Assembly: GCF_002278925.1 (NCBI RefSeq)
Contig: NZ_NCJH01000007.1
Coordinates: 124,001 to 188,000, forward strand
DNA length: 64,000 nucleotides
From: Polaromonas sp. 39-63-25
Lineage (GTDB): Bacteria > Pseudomonadota > Gammaproteobacteria > Burkholderiales > Burkholderiaceae_C
Direction: 5' to 3'
Part shown: positions 38,295 to 52,764 of the stretch, in pieces
How the letters are laid out: each line of letters opens with the position of its first letter
Position numbering within the stretch: position 1 is the stretch's first letter
Translations under genes and position numbers: made by a program
The notes under the pieces: generated by a model
Told to the model about the DNA's origin: nothing
Seen by the model: the letters and a program-made list of their open reading frames with translations, nothing else
Database searches by the model: none

Positions 38295-39074
38295 TCAGGT
38301 AAACATCATCGCGGTCAGGATGAAATCCAGACCCAGAACCGACAGGGAAGCCACCACCACCGTGCGCGTCGTGGCGCTGGCCACGCCTTCCGGTGTGGGT
38401 TGCGCCTCGAACCCCTGTAACAGCGCAATAAACGTCACGGTAAAGCCGAAAACAACACTCTTGATCACACCGTTGCCCACATCTTTCCAGACATCGACCC
38501 CGCCTTGAATCTGGCTCCAGAAAGACCCTGCATCGACCCCGATCATGACCACGCCAACGGCCCACCCGCCAATCACGCCCATCGCGCTGAACACGGCAGC
38601 CAGCAGGGGCATGACAATCACGCCGGCCCAGAAACGGGGCGCCAGGATGCGCTGCACCGGATCGACGGCCATCATTTCCATGACGCTGATCTGCTCGCCG
38701 GCCTTCATGAGGCCGATTTCTGCAGTCAGCGACGTGCCGGCCCGCCCCGCAAACAACAAGGCCGTCACCACTGGCCCGAGTTCGCGCACCAGCGTCAGGG
38801 TCACGAGCAAGCCCAGCGCATCTGACGAACCAAAACGCTGCAACGTGTAATAACCCTGCAGGCCGAACACGAAGCCGACAAACAGGCCGGACACCGCAAT
38901 GATGACCAGCGAATAGTTGCCCAGGAAATGGATCTGGTCGCGCACGAGGCCGAAACGGCGGAAAGTCGAAGGCAGGGAAAGGAGGAGCCGAAAGAAAAGG
39001 CGTGCGCCCAGACCCAGGTCGGCGAGTTTGCTGCGGGTGGCAAAGCCGACATCCGAAGGTTTGTACCAGCTCAT
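38295..39074 (-). CDS. mlaE: Phospholipid transport permease MlaE
   Basis: Inner-membrane permease of the Mla ABC transporter. It has 259 residues. Conserved parts are the RELGPVVTALLFAGRAGTSL segment and AEIGLMKAGEQISVMEMMAVDP, where it contacts the MlaF ATPase. It overlaps mlaF by 4 bp. Confidence 0.97.
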   Translation of the reverse strand: MSWYKPSDVGFATRSKLADLGLGARLFFRLLLSLPSTFRRFGLVRDQIHFLGNYSLVIIAVSGLFVGFVFGLQGYYTLQRFGSSDALGLLVTLTLVRELGPVVTALLFAGRAGTSLTAEIGLMKAGEQISVMEMMAVDPVQRILAPRFWAGVIVMPLLAAVFSAMGVIGGWAVGVVMIGVDAGSFWSQIQGGVDVWKDVGNGVIKSVVFGFTVTFIALLQGFEAQPTPEGVASATTRTVVVASLSVLGLDFILTAMMFT

Positions 39075-39916
39075 GGTGCCGCTCCTGGCTGGCTGGCAAC
39101 GGGCGCGAGGCCGGGGCCAAAATCTTCCTCAACCGACAGGCCGGGATAGTGGAACTGAACCGGGCCGTCCGGCAGGGCGTTGACATACTGGTACACCAGC
39201 GGATCGGTGCTTTGGCGAACTTGCTCGGGCGTCCCCTCGGTCGCAATTTTTCCGTTGGCCAGGATGATCACATGGTCGGCCACGGCAAAGGTCTGCTCGA
39301 GCTCGTGCGAGACAAAAATACTGGTCAGACCCATGGCGTCGTTCAAGTGCCGGATCAGCCGCGCCGCCGTTCCCAGTGAAATCGGGTCCAGACCGGAAAA
39401 AGGCTCGTCATACATCACCAGCTCGGGGTCCAGCGCGATGGCGCGGGCCAGCGCGATACGCCGTGCCATGCCGCCGGACACCTCGCTGGGCATGAGGTCA
39501 CGCGCGCCGCGCAGGCCGACCGCGTTGAGCTTCATGAGGACAATGTCGCGAATCAGGGCTTCGGGCAGGTCGGTGTGTTCGTGCAGCGGAAATGCCACAT
39601 TCTCGTAAACGCTCAAGTCGGCAAACAGGGCTCCGAACTGGAAAAGCATGCCCATGCGACGCCTAGCTGCATAGATCTGCTCCTGATCCATCCGGGTGAC
39701 ATCCTGGTCATCGAACAGCAATTCGCCGGATTGGGCACGGATCTGGCCTCCAATGAGCCGCAAAATGGTCGTTTTCCCACCGCCGGAAGCCCCCATCAGT
39801 GCCGTCACCTTGCCGCGTGGCACCGACAGGGAAATGTCGTCCAGAATGACACGCTCACCGTAACCAAAGGTAAGGTGACGCAATTCAACAAGGGAAGGAT
39901 TGGAAGAGGAGGCCAT
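39071..39916 (-). CDS. mlaF: Phospholipid transport ATPase MlaF
   Basis: ATPase of the Mla system. It has 281 residues from the ATG at 39916 (MASSSNPSLVELRHL); a TTG four codons earlier is possible. Walker A is GASGGGKTT, signature VSGGMARRIALARAI, Walker B LVMYDEPFSGLDP and H-loop SHELEQTF. It is the first gene of mlaFEDACB. Upstream lies a perfect 18-bp palindrome that may regulate it. Confidence 0.97.
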   Translation of the reverse strand: MASSSNPSLVELRHLTFGYGERVILDDISLSVPRGKVTALMGASGGGKTTILRLIGGQIRAQSGELLFDDQDVTRMDQEQIYAARRRMGMLFQFGALFADLSVYENVAFPLHEHTDLPEALIRDIVLMKLNAVGLRGARDLMPSEVSGGMARRIALARAIALDPELVMYDEPFSGLDPISLGTAARLIRHLNDAMGLTSIFVSHELEQTFAVADHVIILANGKIATEGTPEQVRQSTDPLVYQYVNALPDGPVQFHYPGLSVEEDFGPGLAPVASQPGAAP

Positions 39917-39926
39917 AAAAAGACAC

Positions 39927-39944
39927 AAGCCGGATATCCGGCTT
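39927..39944. promoter_or_regulatory. Perfect 18-bp palindrome upstream of mlaF
   Basis: AAGCCGGATATCCGGCTT is fully self-complementary and lies 10 bp before the mlaF ATG, with a TATGAT minus-10-like hexamer a few bases further upstream. With no loop it looks more like a protein-binding site than an RNA hairpin. Which protein would bind is unknown. Confidence 0.45.
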
Positions 39945-40294
39945 ATTGATCATAAGGGATTACTCTGACCCGCGCGGGCGGTCGGAATCGTTCATTTTTC
40001 ACAGAAATCGCCCCGGAAAGATGCCCGATTCAGGCCGGGCAGCCTAACCTTCATCGCGCGCGCCGACAAAGATGAAGGAAAGACCGGGAAAGACTGCGGT
40101 TTTGCGCGACAGGTCGCGGCAAGGCGCGCCTTCGATACCCTTCCGGGTCCGTCATGCCGGCCAGGTGTTGGCACATAAGCCGCCAGCCATCGGAGCCGCG
40201 TTTTCCTCAGGTTCGCGCGCCCTTCGCGGCGCGCGGCCAGCACGCCAAGCCTCGACTTCGCACCCTCGCGGGCATCCGCGAGGGGCCGCGACGG
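39945..40294. other. Gene-free gap between mlaF and gltD
   Basis: No convincing gene is seen in these 350 bases; short open frames here lack conserved features and have no ribosome sites. The gltD-proximal half holds two strong GC hairpins: CGCGCGCC/GGCGCGCG (40214-40235) and CCCTCGCGG/CCGCGAGGG (40263-40284). The mlaF-proximal part is less structured and presumably carries the mlaF promoter. Confidence 0.6.
40263..40284 (-). terminator. Hairpin after gltD
   Basis: A perfect 9-bp GC-rich stem with a 4-nt loop lies 10 bp past the gltD stop, followed 27 bp later by a second perfect 8-bp stem. There is no T run, so it is a candidate Rho-linked or mRNA-stabilising structure rather than a classical terminator. 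Confidence 0.45.
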
Positions 40295-41773
40295 TCAGCG
40301 CGGCAGGTCGCTGAAGCCCATCAGGAACTCGTCGACCGAGCGCGCCACCTGGCGGCCCTCGCGAATCGCCCAGACCACCAGGCTCTGGCCCCGACGCATA
40401 TCGCCCGCCGCAAAGACCTTGGGCACATTGGTGGCATAACCACCGGTGAAGTCGGTAGTCGCCTTGGCGTTGCCGCGTGCGTCTTTCTCGACCCCAAAAG
40501 CGTCCAGCACCGGTGCCACCGGCGCTACAAAACCCATGGCCAGAAGCACCAGGTCGGCCTTCAGCAACTGCTCGGAGCCCGGTACCTCCTGCATCTTGCC
40601 GTCTTTCCACTCAACGCGCACCGTTTTCAGACCGGTGACCTTGCCCTTGTCGCCGATGAATTCCTTGGTGGAAATGGCGAATTCACGCTCGCAGCCTTCT
40701 TCATGGCTGGAACTGGTACGCAGCTTGATGGGCCAGTAGGGCCAGGTCATGGGTCGGTTTTCTTCTTCAGGAGGCTGCGGCAGCAGTTCGAACTGCGTGA
40801 CGCTGGCTGCGCCATGACGATTGCTGGTACCGACACAATCCGAGCCGGTGTCGCCGCCGCCGATCACGATCACGTGTTTGCCATCGGCGCGCAACTGGTC
40901 CTTGACCTTGTCGCCGGCGTTGACCTTGTTCTGCTGCGGCAGGAATTCCATCGCGAAATGGATGCCTGCGAGTTCACGGCCTGGCACGGGCAGATCACGC
41001 GACTGCTCGGCTCCGCCGGACAGCACGATCGCGTCAAAATCCTTTTGCAGCTGTTCGGGCGTGATGGTTTCCTTGGCCCAATTGGTGACTTTCGAGTCCT
41101 TTCCCAGCGCGTCCTTCGCCCGTCCGACCATGACGCCAGTACGAAAGGTCACGCCTTCGGCCTGCATTTGCGCCACACGGCGATCAATATGGGTTTTTTC
41201 CATCTTGAAGTCGGGAATGCCGTAACGCAGCAGGCCGCCGATGCGGTCGTTTTTCTCGAACAGGGTCACGTCATGGCCGACCCGCGCCAGCTGCTGCGCC
41301 GCAGCCATACCCGCAGGACCCGAACCCACCACGGCCACCTTTTTCCCGGTCCTGTGTGCAGGTGGTTGTGGCTGGACCCAGCCCTCGGCCCAGGCACGGT
41401 CGATGATGGCGTGCTCTATGGACTTGATGCCCACCGCGTCGTCGTTCACGTTGAGCGTGCAGGCCGCCTCGCAGGGTGCGGGGCAGATCCGGCCCGTGAA
41501 CTCCGGAAAGTTGTTGGTGCTGTGCAGGGTGTCAATCGCACTTTTCCAGTTGCCCCGGAACACCATGTCGTTGAAATCAGGAATGATGTTGTTGACGGGG
41601 CAGCCGCTGTTGCAAAACGGCGTGCCGCAGTCCATGCAACGCGCGGCCTGCTTGTTGGCCTGCGCATCGTCGAGCCCGATCACAAACTCCTTGTAGTTTT
41701 TCAGCCGCTCGGGCACAGGCTTGTAGCCTTCCTCGATGCGCTCGTATTCCATGAAACCGGTGACTTTTCCCAT
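40295..41773 (-). CDS. gltD: Glutamate synthase, small (beta) subunit
   Basis: Takes electrons from NADPH via FAD and passes them to the large subunit for glutamate formation from 2-oxoglutarate and glutamine. It has 492 residues. The N-terminal [17 protein letters not shown] region supplies [4Fe-4S] cysteines; FAD-binding [14 protein letters not shown] and the NADPH site [12 protein letters not shown] are clear. It follows gltB by 24 bp. Confidence 0.98.
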   Translation of the reverse strand: MGKVTGFMEYERIEEGYKPVPERLKNYKEFVIGLDDAQANKQAARCMDCGTPFCNSGCPVNNIIPDFNDMVFRGNWKSAIDTLHSTNNFPEFTGRICPAPCEAACTLNVNDDAVGIKSIEHAIIDRAWAEGWVQPQPPAHRTGKKVAVVGSGPAGMAAAQQLARVGHDVTLFEKNDRIGGLLRYGIPDFKMEKTHIDRRVAQMQAEGVTFRTGVMVGRAKDALGKDSKVTNWAKETITPEQLQKDFDAIVLSGGAEQSRDLPVPGRELAGIHFAMEFLPQQNKVNAGDKVKDQLRADGKHVIVIGGGDTGSDCVGTSNRHGAASVTQFELLPQPPEEENRPMTWPYWPIKLRTSSSHEEGCEREFAISTKEFIGDKGKVTGLKTVRVEWKDGKMQEVPGSEQLLKADLVLLAMGFVAPVAPVLDAFGVEKDARGNAKATTDFTGGYATNVPKVFAAGDMRRGQSLVVWAIREGRQVARSVDEFLMGFSDLPR

Positions 41774-41797
41774 GAGGCTACTCCAGATACTTCTTGT

Positions 41798-46594
<4,797 letters not shown>

Positions 46595-46723
46595 GGCTTA
46601 CTCCTGGGTCGGTAAGGGAGAACAGCGCCGGAGTGCACATTGCACACCAGCCTGTCTGCCAAGTTTCGTAATAAATCGGAAGGACTGACAGCATAGTGCA
46701 GTGCAACAACAATGCCAAGCAGA

Positions 46724-46822
46724 AAAATTGGGGTCAGATTCTAATTAAAACGAACAGGCAATCTCATTGCATTAATTGGGGACAGATTAAACTGCAAATT
46801 AGCGTGGCAGCCCCAATTTGGA
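46724..46822. repeat. AATTGGGG repeats flanking the RAYT gene
   Basis: Two direct copies, AAATTGGGGTCAGATT (46725-46740) and TAATTGGGGACAGATT (46773-46788), and one inverted CCCCAATTT (46811-46819) lie just after the transposase stop. The region is AT-richer than its surroundings. Such motifs commonly border this transposase type and may be its target ends. Confidence 0.6.
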
Positions 46823-46829
46823 AAACCGC

Positions 46830-47528
46830 TCACGGGCCGTCTGGTTTTCGCGCCGGGCGTCCCACCCGCGTTTTGACGACCCGGCGTTCTGTTATTTTTT
46901 GCAGGTCCGTCAGAAAATCAGCATTCCCCAGAGCCCAGCCACTCAGGGCCGATTCCGTCAGTGCTGCCTGCTGACTGGCGGACACACCGCCACGCACCAT
47001 GTCGGCGTAGGCCGCTTCGCGCGCAAAAGGTGTGTTCCCCAAAGTCCAGAACAGGGGGTGTGGTGTTACCAGCCGGTCGCTGCGCAATCCGACGTAGTGG
47101 CCGTGGCTGGACCAGGGGTAATCGCGTGCCTCGGCGACCAGCCCTGCCCGCACCGGATTGAGATCGATATAGGCCATGCAGGCCAGCAGATAGGTTTCGG
47201 TCTGGATCGGCGTGGAACGGTAGCGACCCTCCCACAGGGTGCCCGATCGCCCCTGCCTGTCGTTGAAATAGCGCACATACCGCCTGCCCACGGCCTGCAT
47301 CATGCTTGGCAGGGAATCGGCGGCCTCCGGCGTAACCAGCAAATGAACGTGGTTGCTCATCAACACATAAGCATGCACGGCGACGCCTGATTTTCTGGCG
47401 TGTTCCTCAATCAGATCCAGCAAGGTCTGGTAATCGGCGGGGCACGAAAAAATAGCCTGCCGGTTGTTGCCGCGCAGGATGACGTGGTGCGGGTAGCCGG
47501 GAAGGCTCAGACGGGGAAGGCGGGCCAT
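46830..47528 (-). CDS. REP-associated tyrosine transposase (Y1/HUH family, RAYT)
   Basis: A 232-residue single-strand DNA transposase of the IS200-like Y1 superfamily in its domesticated RAYT form. The HUH motif is HVH at residues 60-62 (SNHVHLLVTP). Candidate catalytic tyrosines are Y84/Y87 in GRRYVRYFND. The GTLWEGRYRS and AYIDLNPVRAG segments are RAYT hallmarks. RAYTs are usually single-copy and are thought to disperse or maintain REP hairpins. It is an isolated gene between gltB and an ABC binding protein. Full-length, with no sign of decay. Confidence 0.92.
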   Translation of the reverse strand: MARLPRLSLPGYPHHVILRGNNRQAIFSCPADYQTLLDLIEEHARKSGVAVHAYVLMSNHVHLLVTPEAADSLPSMMQAVGRRYVRYFNDRQGRSGTLWEGRYRSTPIQTETYLLACMAYIDLNPVRAGLVAEARDYPWSSHGHYVGLRSDRLVTPHPLFWTLGNTPFAREAAYADMVRGGVSASQQAALTESALSGWALGNADFLTDLQKITERRVVKTRVGRPARKPDGP

Positions 47529-47617
47529 GACAATGTACGCTGTGGTTCAGCGCCATCATAGGGGAACCCTCCTCCCCTCTCCCTTTTATGCACTTGCGGA
47601 TGCGGTGCGCTTTACGC

Positions 47618-48769
47618 CTAGCGGACCACCTTGCCGTCCGGGGTGATGGTCACCAGATCCACCAGACGGACCGATTCGTATTTTTTGGCACGCAGATTGA
47701 CGCGAAAGCCGCCCACGTCATAGTCGGTCATGGATTCAAAGGCTTTCTGGAGCCCGGCGCGATCTGCTTTTCCACCGCCAGCGGCGCTGCGCCGCACGCC
47801 CTCCGCAAAGGTACGTGCGGCGATATACCCTTCAACACTTTCGTAACTGGGCGTCTGGTCGGTCACGTTCAGCACGTCCAGGTACTCCTTGATGATGGGG
47901 GTTCCCGCGCTACGCGGCGAAGGCACGACTTGCGAGATGACCACGCCGCCGATTTCCTTGCCCAGCGCCGTGAACAGCGGATCAATCCCGACCACCGAGA
48001 AGTTCAGGAACTGACCGGCGAAGCCGGTTTTGCGCATGGCGCGGATAAAGGCCGCCGAGGTGTTGAACAGGCTGACCTGAATGATGGCCTGGGGCTGGGC
48101 CTTGGCCAGCAAGGCCACTGCCGCTTCGACCTTGTCGCTGTTGACCGGCGCGAAGGCGCTCGCCACAAGAGGCGGACGCTTCAGATCAACCAGCGCCTGG
48201 TTCACCGCTGCCAGCCCGGCACGGCCCATGGCGTCGTCTTCTGCAAAAACAGCGATGCGGTCCTGGCTCAGGGTAGCGCAATGGCGCACCATTTTGTAAG
48301 CCTCGTCAGCCAGGGCCGGACGGATATGAAATGCATTGCTCAGCGCGGCTTCGCGCAGGCCATCCGATGCGGCGAACGGGGCAAAAAACAGCGTGTTGGC
48401 CGGCTTGGCGACGGCAAAAGCAGCATCACAACTGGCCGTTCCCACAAAACCGAACAGTGCATCCACGCCTTCGTCAATCAACTGTCTGGCGTTGGCCGCC
48501 GCCTTGGCCGGGTTGTAGCCATCATCCAGCGTCTTGACTTCGATCCTGTAGCCCGCCGCACCGTTTTTGGCGTTGATCGCATCAAAGTAGAGCTTCGCAC
48601 CATTGAGGTAGGCCAGTCCGATCTGATCGGCCGCACCCGTCAAAGGAACCGATTGGCCAATGACCAGTTTGCGGCCACCCTTGCCCGTCTGTGAATGCGC
48701 CAGCGGGGTAAGCGTCGCCACGCCAGCTGCCAGGCCGCCCATCACGAGCGCACGTCGATTGATTCTCAT
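47618..48769 (-). CDS. ABC transporter substrate-binding protein, Leu/Ile/Val type
   Basis: A 383-residue periplasmic binding protein of type I fold (Peripla_BP_6, LivJ-like), likely for an amino acid or amide-like ligand. The signal peptide (MRINRRALVMGGLAAGVATL) contains an RR pair, so Tat export is possible. Mature protein begins near SQTGKGGRK and has GQSVPLTGAADQIG. No permease or ATPase genes are adjacent, so it may serve a transporter encoded elsewhere or act as an orphan sensor. Confidence 0.88.
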   Translation of the reverse strand: MRINRRALVMGGLAAGVATLTPLAHSQTGKGGRKLVIGQSVPLTGAADQIGLAYLNGAKLYFDAINAKNGAAGYRIEVKTLDDGYNPAKAAANARQLIDEGVDALFGFVGTASCDAAFAVAKPANTLFFAPFAASDGLREAALSNAFHIRPALADEAYKMVRHCATLSQDRIAVFAEDDAMGRAGLAAVNQALVDLKRPPLVASAFAPVNSDKVEAAVALLAKAQPQAIIQVSLFNTSAAFIRAMRKTGFAGQFLNFSVVGIDPLFTALGKEIGGVVISQVVPSPRSAGTPIIKEYLDVLNVTDQTPSYESVEGYIAARTFAEGVRRSAAGGGKADRAGLQKAFESMTDYDVGGFRVNLRAKKYESVRLVDLVTITPDGKVVR

Positions 48770-49023
48770 GCAATACCTTTTGAAATGTCATCTCGTTAAG
48801 CACGATGGATGCCTGAACGCGGGCAAACAGTCCAGGCGCGCTCTTCGTAACAAATTAAACAAGTCCTGCAGAGTAGTCGTTCGGGACGAAAAAAGGCGGT
48901 GTGGAAAATGCCAACACGTCATAAGGCTATGCAAGGGCGAGTCTCCGTCCATGGGTAAACCCGACAAGGCCATGGCATGGCCACTTTCGCACTGCCGACC
49001 CGGGAGTCGATGTCGGTGCGAAC
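48770..49023. other. Gap between binding-protein and MFS genes
   Basis: About 250 bases without a recognisable gene, repeat or strong hairpin. It is presumably the promoter region of the binding-protein gene together with the MFS gene's 3' end. Confidence 0.5.
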
Positions 49024-50241
49024 CTAGGGCTCGCGCTCCAGCAGGCCGTGAATCTGCCAGGCCAGCCCCATGCCAGCCAGCGCGCAGGCACCGGTCACCG
49101 TCCAGGTCAGCTGCCAATGTCCCACCAGACCAGCCACCCACGCCACCAGCGGCGGTCCGCAGAACTGGCCAAAGGCCGACCATTGCTGCATCCAGCCCAC
49201 GGTGGTGGGCACGGTGGCCGTGCTCGGTGCCAGACGAACCGCAAGGCTGAACAGCGTCCCCGGGATCAAGCCTCCCACCATTGAAAAAGCCAGCACCGCC
49301 AGATACCGTAGCCAAGGGCTGGCATCCACCCCAAAGGCCAACAAGGCACCTCCGCCCATGGCGGCAAACCCTGCAACAAGCAAGGCCAGCGGAGGGACAC
49401 GCATGTGCAGCAAGCGGCCAGCCCCCAAGTTGCCGATGATGTTGACGGCCGCCGCCAGTGCGGTGAGCCAGGCAGCGACGCCGGGGGGCAATCCGGCCTG
49501 GGCGTAAATCGACGGCAAAAATCCGACAACAGCCAGCCACTGACCCGAATACATGGAAAAGCACAGGGCCACCAGCCAGACCCCGCGTGAGCGCAGCGTC
49601 AGGCGCAGAAGGCCACGGCTACCGGAAAAAAGCGACGTCCCAGGGGATGAGGCTCGCGATGACTTCTCTTCCAGAGACTGGTCAGCAGGGACGCTGCGAT
49701 ACAACAGGATGGCGAGCAAAACGGACAAGGCGGACAGGAGCCACCATAAAATTCGCCATCCCCAGGCGACATCGGCCTGCGCCATCACCCACGGCCCCAC
49801 GAGCATGGCCAGTGCTGCGCCCAGCGGCATGTAGGCCCCCCACGCACCCAACGCACGACTCAAACGCCCGGAGGGCACCAGCGCACGCAGCAACCCCGGC
49901 GCGGGCAAAACCACACACAGAAACCCCAGCCCTTCAAAGACGCGGCTTGCAAGCAGCCAGGCCGTACCCTGCGCCGCGCCGCCCAGGGCGCTGGCCACGC
50001 TGAGCACCAGCAAGCCGGCGAGCATGCTGCGCCGCGGACCGTAGCGCTGAATCAGCAACCCGGCCGGCAAACCCAGTGTCATTCCGGCGAGCTGAAACAG
50101 CGCCAACAAAAAACCCGCCTGCACCAGGGACACGCCTAGCACCTGCTGCAGCGCTGGCAACGCCGGCGGCAGTTTGCCCACATGCAGAGCCGCCACCACG
50201 CCGGCGGCGATCACCAGGCTGGCGGGATGAACGGCTTTCAA
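49024..50241 (-). CDS. Major facilitator superfamily transporter
   Basis: A 405-residue inner-membrane transporter with about 12 spans, in the MFS group that includes cyanate- and sugar-type permeases. The typical loop 2-3 motif is degenerate (GLLIQRYGPRRSML). The substrate cannot be told. The start overlaps the dgt stop by 4 bp, so it is probably co-expressed with dgt. The central loop is charged (SLEEKSSRASSPG). Confidence 0.85.
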   Translation of the reverse strand: MKAVHPASLVIAAGVVAALHVGKLPPALPALQQVLGVSLVQAGFLLALFQLAGMTLGLPAGLLIQRYGPRRSMLAGLLVLSVASALGGAAQGTAWLLASRVFEGLGFLCVVLPAPGLLRALVPSGRLSRALGAWGAYMPLGAALAMLVGPWVMAQADVAWGWRILWWLLSALSVLLAILLYRSVPADQSLEEKSSRASSPGTSLFSGSRGLLRLTLRSRGVWLVALCFSMYSGQWLAVVGFLPSIYAQAGLPPGVAAWLTALAAAVNIIGNLGAGRLLHMRVPPLALLVAGFAAMGGGALLAFGVDASPWLRYLAVLAFSMVGGLIPGTLFSLAVRLAPSTATVPTTVGWMQQWSAFGQFCGPPLVAWVAGLVGHWQLTWTVTGACALAGMGLAWQIHGLLEREP

Positions 50242-51455
50242 ACAGGAAACACCACGCGGCCGTTCAGGCGCTCGTGTTCCTTGGTGGCAAACCGGTCTGT
50301 CATGCCGGCGATGTAGTCGGCCACCACACGCTCGGGTTTGGCTTGGCGCTCTGTGCCGCTGACGGGCCTGCTGCCCAGTTGATCGAAGCGGTCGCTGTGC
50401 GCCTGCGGCATCTGCGCCGGATCGGCCATGTAAGCGGCAAACAGGTCGCGCACCACCTGCTGGGCCGTCTGTGTGGTCTCGACCACCTGTGGATGGCGGT
50501 ATAAATTTTGCAGCAGGAAACGCTTGAGGGACGAGGACTTCAGGGCCATTTCATCACTGAAGCAGACCAGCGGCGGATGCCGGCGCACGGCCTGCACATC
50601 GGCCGGCATCGCAGCCCGCAAGGCAGCGCCGGTGGCGTCCATCACGTCGTACACTTGGGCACTGAGCATGCGGCGTATGGTTTCAAACAACAATCGCCGC
50701 CCCTGCAAACCGGGGTGCCTGGCGAGCGTTTCCCGGTGGTACGTCTCAAACAACTCGACCTCCTTGAGCTGCGCCAGGCTCAGCAGGCCAGAGCGCACGC
50801 CGTCGTCAATGTCATGGGCGTTGTAGGCGATCTCATCGGCGAGATTGGCAAGCTGGGCCTCGAGGCTGGGCTGCTGCGCGTGCGGGCCGTCGCCGGAGGG
50901 GGCCAGGAAACGCTGCGCCACGCCACCAGGTTCACGCCCTTCGATCCGCCGGGCGTTGCGGCGGGAGCAATGCTTGAGAATGCCCTCGCGGGTTTCAAAG
51001 GACAGGTTCAGGCCGTCGTAGTCCGGGTAACGCTCCTCGAGCGTGTCCACCACACGCAGGCTTTGCAGGTTGTGCTCGAAGCCGGCGCTGTCAGGGTTGT
51101 GGCTTTTCAGGCAGATGTTGAGCGCATCCTGACCGGCGTGGCCAAACGGCGTGTGGCCGAGATCGTGTGCCAGCGCGATGGCTTCGACAAGGTCTTCGTT
51201 CAACTGCAGCGTGCGGGCGATGGAACGGCCAAGCTGTGCGACTTCGAGCGAATGTGTCAGGCGGGTGCGGAACAAATCGCCTTCATGGTTCAAAAACACC
51301 TGGGTCTTGTAAACCAGGCGGCGAAATGCTGTGGAATGCACAATCCGGTCGCGGTCGCGCTGAAAGGCCGAACGGGTCGGCGCAGCGGGCTCGGGATAGC
51401 GACGGCCGCGCGACCGGACCGGGTCGCAGGCGTAGGGAGCCAGTACAGTCATCAA
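50238..51455 (-). CDS. dgt: Deoxyguanosinetriphosphate triphosphohydrolase-like protein
   Basis: HD-domain enzyme that splits dNTPs, chiefly dGTP in the family, to nucleoside and triphosphate. It has 405 residues. HD motifs are TRLTHSLEVAQLGRSIA and ALAHDLGHTPFGHAG, with downstream LADEIAYNAHDIDDG. It starts MMTVLAPYACDP; either of two adjacent ATGs could be used. An ATAGCT-type repeat sits in the gap before it, next to the aroB stop. Confidence 0.94.
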   Translation of the reverse strand: MMTVLAPYACDPVRSRGRRYPEPAAPTRSAFQRDRDRIVHSTAFRRLVYKTQVFLNHEGDLFRTRLTHSLEVAQLGRSIARTLQLNEDLVEAIALAHDLGHTPFGHAGQDALNICLKSHNPDSAGFEHNLQSLRVVDTLEERYPDYDGLNLSFETREGILKHCSRRNARRIEGREPGGVAQRFLAPSGDGPHAQQPSLEAQLANLADEIAYNAHDIDDGVRSGLLSLAQLKEVELFETYHRETLARHPGLQGRRLLFETIRRMLSAQVYDVMDATGAALRAAMPADVQAVRRHPPLVCFSDEMALKSSSLKRFLLQNLYRHPQVVETTQTAQQVVRDLFAAYMADPAQMPQAHSDRFDQLGSRPVSGTERQAKPERVVADYIAGMTDRFATKEHERLNGRVVFPV

Positions 51456-51464
51456 TCAAGCATC

Positions 51465-51518
51465 CAATCGGGCTTCCGCCCTTTCAATACGTGCGCAAAT
51501 AGCTATTATTTTGATAGC
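51465..51518 (-). repeat. ATAGCT-type dispersed repeat, copy H
   Basis: On the minus strand: GCTATCAAAATAATAGCTAT, then TTGCGCACGTATTGAAAG, then GGCGGAAGCCCGATTGG. It fills the 81-bp gap from aroB to dgt and probably forms part of the dgt leader. Confidence 0.8.
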
Positions 51519-51536
51519 AATCCATCGCAGGAGCAT

Positions 51537-52652
51537 TCATTCGCAGCATGCGTCGATCACCTCGCGCACCAGTGCATCCGGCGCACTGCGCACCGTTGCA
51601 TGGCCAGGAGCGTTGATCACGACAAATCTGATTTCGCCAGCTTCCGCCTTTTTATCCACACGCATCAGTTCGAGGTAGCGCCCCGCGTTGTCGGTGGCAG
51701 ACAGCCTGGGGCCGACAACCGGCAGCCCGGCGCGCTGGACGAGCGCACGCAGGCGGTCGACAAACGCCACGTCGACGAGGCCCAGCCTTTGGGACAGCCG
51801 CGCAGCCATCACCATGCCGCAACCCACGCCTTCGCCATGCAGCCATTGACCGTAACCCAGTCCCGACTCGATCGCATGTCCGAAGGTATGCCCGTAATTC
51901 AGAATGGCGCGCAGCCCGGCTTCACGTTCATCCTGACCCACCACCGCGGCCTTGATCTCGCAGCTGCGCCGGACGGCGTGTGCCAGCGCCGCCGGTTCGC
52001 GCGCGAGCAGGTCCCCGATGTTCGCCTCGATCCAGTCCAGAAAAGCCATGTCGGCAATCGGTCCGTACTTGATGATCTCCGCAAGCCCGGCGCTCAACTC
52101 GCGCGGGGGCAAGGTCTGGAGCACGTCCAGGTCGCAGATCACGCGCTCCGGCTGGTAAAACGCGCCCACCATGTTTTTGCCCAGCGGGTGATTGATGGCC
52201 GTTTTCCCACCAACCGAAGAATCCACCTGCGCCAGCAAGGTGGTGGGTACCTGCACAAACGGCACACCGCGCATATAGCAAGCTGCCGCAAATCCCGTCA
52301 TGTCACCCACCACGCCACCGCCCAGCGCAAAAAGCACGGTCTTGCGATCACAGCCGTTGGCCAGCAGGGCGTCGAAAATCAGTTGCAGGGTGGGCCAGTC
52401 CTTGTGTGCCTCCCCGTCGGGAAGAATCACCTGCAACACCTTTTTGTAATGCCCCTGCAGTGCCAGCTGCAGGGACTGGGCATAAAGAGGGGCCACCGTG
52501 TCATTCGACACAATCAGTGCGGTGCTTGCACTCGGCAGACTCAGGTAAGTACCAGGATCACCCAGCAGGCCGGCACCAATGGTGATGGGGTAGCTGCGCT
52601 CGCCCAGGTCAATGAAAACCTGCTGCGTTGTCAGGAGGGAATTTGAAGCCAT
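51537..52652 (-). CDS. aroB: 3-dehydroquinate synthase
   Basis: Second shikimate-pathway step, converting DAHP to 3-dehydroquinate with NAD and zinc. It has 371 residues. [14 protein letters not shown] (NAD), [20 protein letters not shown] and the zinc histidine regions [11 protein letters not shown] and HGEGVGCGM are intact. ATG at 52652 gives [17 protein letters not shown]. It follows aroK by 112 bp, in the pilQ-aroK-aroB order usual in proteobacteria. Confidence 0.98.
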   Translation of the reverse strand: MASNSLLTTQQVFIDLGERSYPITIGAGLLGDPGTYLSLPSASTALIVSNDTVAPLYAQSLQLALQGHYKKVLQVILPDGEAHKDWPTLQLIFDALLANGCDRKTVLFALGGGVVGDMTGFAAACYMRGVPFVQVPTTLLAQVDSSVGGKTAINHPLGKNMVGAFYQPERVICDLDVLQTLPPRELSAGLAEIIKYGPIADMAFLDWIEANIGDLLAREPAALAHAVRRSCEIKAAVVGQDEREAGLRAILNYGHTFGHAIESGLGYGQWLHGEGVGCGMVMAARLSQRLGLVDVAFVDRLRALVQRAGLPVVGPRLSATDNAGRYLELMRVDKKAEAGEIRFVVINAPGHATVRSAPDALVREVIDACCE

Positions 52653-52764
52653 GACACAAGTGTAGAGGCTCTGCCGGTCCGTACGGCGCTCTGCGGCCCG
52701 CATCACGGCGCTTCGCCGTCATACCGTGCTGCACATCAGCCTGGCGTCTGCGGCAGATGGGGCG

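Noticed and set aside
39992-40314. Two short open frames in the mlaF-gltD gap
   Set aside because: They are Arg/Pro/Ala-rich, lack ribosome sites and overlap strong hairpins; no family resemblance is seen.
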